A stretch of DNA of 64,000 nucleotides from Mycolicibacter sp. MU0083. GTDB lineage: Bacteria; Actinomycetota; Actinomycetes; Mycobacteriales; Mycobacteriaceae. The notes beneath the pieces were generated by a model. That model saw nothing but the letters and a program-made list of their open reading frames with translations, was not told where the DNA came from and made no database searches. Of this stretch, positions 63,995 to 64,000 are shown in pieces (position 1 is the first letter of the stretch; each line of letters starts with the position of its first letter). The translations under genes and the position numbers were made by a program. The stretch is taken from NCBI RefSeq assembly GCF_963378075.1, contig NZ_OY726394.1, positions 4,030,001 to 4,094,000 of the forward strand, in the 5' to 3' direction.

Positions 63995-64000
63995 CAGGTC

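Overview
This is high-GC actinobacterial chromosome from a mycobacterium (Mycobacteriaceae), probably a non-tuberculous species. The evidence is the near-complete cell-envelope locus: arabinosyltransferases (embC-embA-embB), the mycolate condensation unit (accD4-pks13-fadD32), a Culp6-type cutinase, two antigen 85 family genes, the arabinogalactan genes (aftB, ubiA, a PAP2 phosphatase, glfT2, glf), erp with its PGLTS-type repeats, and an MmpS/MmpL pair. Gene order from embC to the Rieske-type gene near 42 kb follows the M. tuberculosis Rv3793-Rv3819 order as I recall it, with local insertions and losses.

Layout. 1-7.9 kb: embC 3' end, a 120-bp tandem repeat array and an orphan small gene, then embA and embB overlapping by 4 nt. 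8.0-12.6 kb: a minus-strand operon of cytochrome-oxidase subunit III/IV-like proteins plus two paralogous six-helix membrane proteins, with a divergent TetR and two palindromic operators, then an MHS-type transporter. 12.8-14.5 kb: a PE-PPE-domain hydrolase and structured repeats. 14.5-34.8 kb: the minus-strand mycolate/arabinogalactan block, interrupted by one AbiEi/DUF559-like gene at 25 kb. As written, pks13 is split by a -1 frameshift. 35-42.3 kb: erp, a PGRP/LGFP-repeat protein, a HAD phosphatase, two PlsC acyltransferases, a metallo-beta-lactamase/Rieske protein and a small partner.

42.3-64 kb is accessory: two paralogous TetR genes bracketing mmpS-mmpL; a 13E12-type HNH gene with an SOS-box-like site; small housekeeping enzymes; three tandem secreted alkaline-phosphatase-superfamily paralogues; a DUF4185 gene; a FabR/DesT-like TetR divergent from a ferredoxin reductase-DesA3-type desaturase operon; a TetR-cyp138-msrA cluster; and a second P450.

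How it works together: AccD4, FadD32 and Pks13 make mycolates. Antigen 85 transfers them to arabinogalactan or trehalose. Glf and GlfT2 build galactan, UbiA and the PAP2 protein supply the arabinose donor decaprenyl-phosphoryl-arabinose, and Emb proteins and AftB build and cap arabinan. The strongest leads are the pks13 frameshift at a slippery heptamer, the oxidase-like operon with no catalytic subunit, the three secreted phosphatase paralogues with a shared C-terminal tail and promoter, several well-defined TetR operator pairs, and four families of intergenic repeats or palindromes. No tRNA, rRNA, IS element or CRISPR array was recognised. Comparisons with M. tuberculosis are from memory, not from searches.
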